Origin: Gammaproteobacteria bacterium
GTDB taxonomy: Bacteria; Pseudomonadota; Gammaproteobacteria; Thiohalomonadales; Thiohalomonadaceae
DNA: 5,633 nt
Assembly: GCA_015232955.1 (NCBI GenBank)
Contig: JADFYS010000147.1
Span: 1 to 5,633, forward strand
Reading direction: 5' to 3'
The translations under genes and the position numbers were made by a program. The notes under the pieces were generated by a model, which saw only the letters and a list, made by a program, of their open reading frames with translations, did not search any database and was not told where the DNA came from. Numbering within the stretch: position 1 is the first letter of the stretch; each line of letters begins with the position of its first letter. This document shows, piece after piece, positions 5,022 through 5,633 of this stretch.

Positions 5022-5633
5022 TCACTCCGCCTCACCAATGACATCGACCCCCGGCGGGGGTACGAAGGTGAAGAGTGACGCCTCCAGCGGTGGGTTACGG
5101 TGGATCTGATCAAAATAGAGGCGGGTGGTCTGACCGAAACCGTCGACCATCTCGATCGCCCGCAGCTCATCCCCTTCCAACGCGAGACGAATATAATCAA
5201 AACTGGCATCTGCCGCTTTTGGGTAGAGGTTGAGCCACTGCATCCCGGAGTGGAGACCAAGCTCCTCCACCCGAAAACTGTGATCGAGCGACTCCTCACC
5301 ACTGAGTAACAGCGCGGGGGTGCTACCGAGGGCACCCTCCTGCTCCTTTACCGTGATCTGCTCCAGTTCACGATCATAAAACCAGATCTTCGCCCCGTCG
5401 GCGACATAGATCTGTTCATACGGGGTGTGGTAGCGGAGACGAAAAAGGCCGGGACGAGAGAGCCAGAACTGCCCCTCACTCTCATCAATCACCTCTTTTT
5501 TGGGGTTGAGCAGCGTCTGCACCAGAGTCGCCTCCATCGTCTTCAGGCCGCTTAAAAAGCGTCCGAGCCGCACTTCGCCCTCTCCCCTCTCCGCCGCCCC
5601 TGCGGTCGATATCAGGAGAAGCGCAATCATCAC
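5022..5633 (-). CDS. lolA: Outer-membrane lipoprotein carrier protein (probably 5'-truncated by the window)
   Basis: LolA is the periplasmic chaperone that takes lipoproteins from the LolCDE ABC exporter and hands them to LolB at the outer membrane. The visible 203 codons carry the family signature EGQFWLSRPGLFRLRY (53-68), then PYEQIYVADGAKIWFYD (71-87), LEQITV (90-95) and STPALLLSG (104-112). GQTTRLYF (167-174) and LFTFVPPPGVDVIG (187-200) follow. The Arg-Pro pair in the first block and the Asp-Gly-x-x-x-W pattern are typical. The hydrophobic MIALLLISTAGAA is the core and cleavage site of a signal peptide, but the basic residues expected before it are missing. The frame begins at the very edge of the window (GTG 5633, ATG 5630), so the true start is probably a few codons outside. 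The stop abuts rarA, the conserved gammaproteobacterial lolA-rarA order; ftsK often lies upstream. Confidence 0.95.
   Translation of the reverse strand: MMIALLLISTAGAAERGEGEVRLGRFLSGLKTMEATLVQTLLNPKKEVIDESEGQFWLSRPGLFRLRYHTPYEQIYVADGAKIWFYDRELEQITVKEQEGALGSTPALLLSGEESLDHSFRVEELGLHSGMQWLNLYPKAADASFDYIRLALEGDELRAIEMVDGFGQTTRLYFDQIHRNPPLEASLFTFVPPPGVDVIGEAE

Noticed and set aside
3819..5078. 419-codon open frame on the plus strand opposite rarA
   Set aside because: It lies almost entirely antisense to rarA, whose every signature is intact. Its translation is low in recognisable motifs, and long antisense frames are common opposite GC-rich genes with this codon phase.

Overview
The window reads as a GC-rich (roughly 58-60%, estimated by eye) gammaproteobacterial chromosome segment. 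Five recognisable housekeeping or envelope genes all lie on the minus strand. In transcription order (right to left) they are lolA (3' part), rarA, a secreted polysaccharide deacetylase, pcnB and folK. The proteins resemble the Escherichia coli orthologues closely: LolA, RarA and FolK keep long stretches of family signature, and PcnB has the typical basic C-terminal tail. No cultured genus can be named from the sequence alone.

Layout. From 5633 down to 498 the genes are packed like an operon. The lolA stop codon directly abuts the rarA GTG start. rarA and the deacetylase are separated by 44 nt, which contain a strong Shine-Dalgarno sequence and a possible 23-codon leader ORF. The deacetylase and pcnB are 12 nt apart. 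pcnB and folK overlap by 11 nt. Two gene pairs that are separate in E. coli (lolA-rarA and pcnB-folK) are joined here, with the deacetylase as the bridge.

Function. The operon mixes unrelated jobs: lipoprotein chaperoning through the periplasm (LolA), replication-fork maintenance (RarA), periplasmic glycan deacetylation (CE4 enzyme), RNA 3' polyadenylation (PcnB) and folate biosynthesis (FolK). Shared transcription and translational coupling are the likely link, not a single pathway.

Left end (1-497). The operon logic breaks here: panB, the usual neighbour of folK in E. coli and Pseudomonas, is absent. The region holds a weakly supported 109-codon ORF coupled to the folK stop, and a 21-bp perfect direct repeat with a 70-bp period. 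It also holds an 11-bp perfect inverted repeat, an AT-rich island of about 33% GC, and the 5' end of an open reading frame that leaves the window and may be ParB-like. This is the only accessory-looking part of the window. It could be the edge of a mobile element, but the sequence does not prove that. No RNA genes, CRISPR array, complete insertion sequence or convincing terminator were found.
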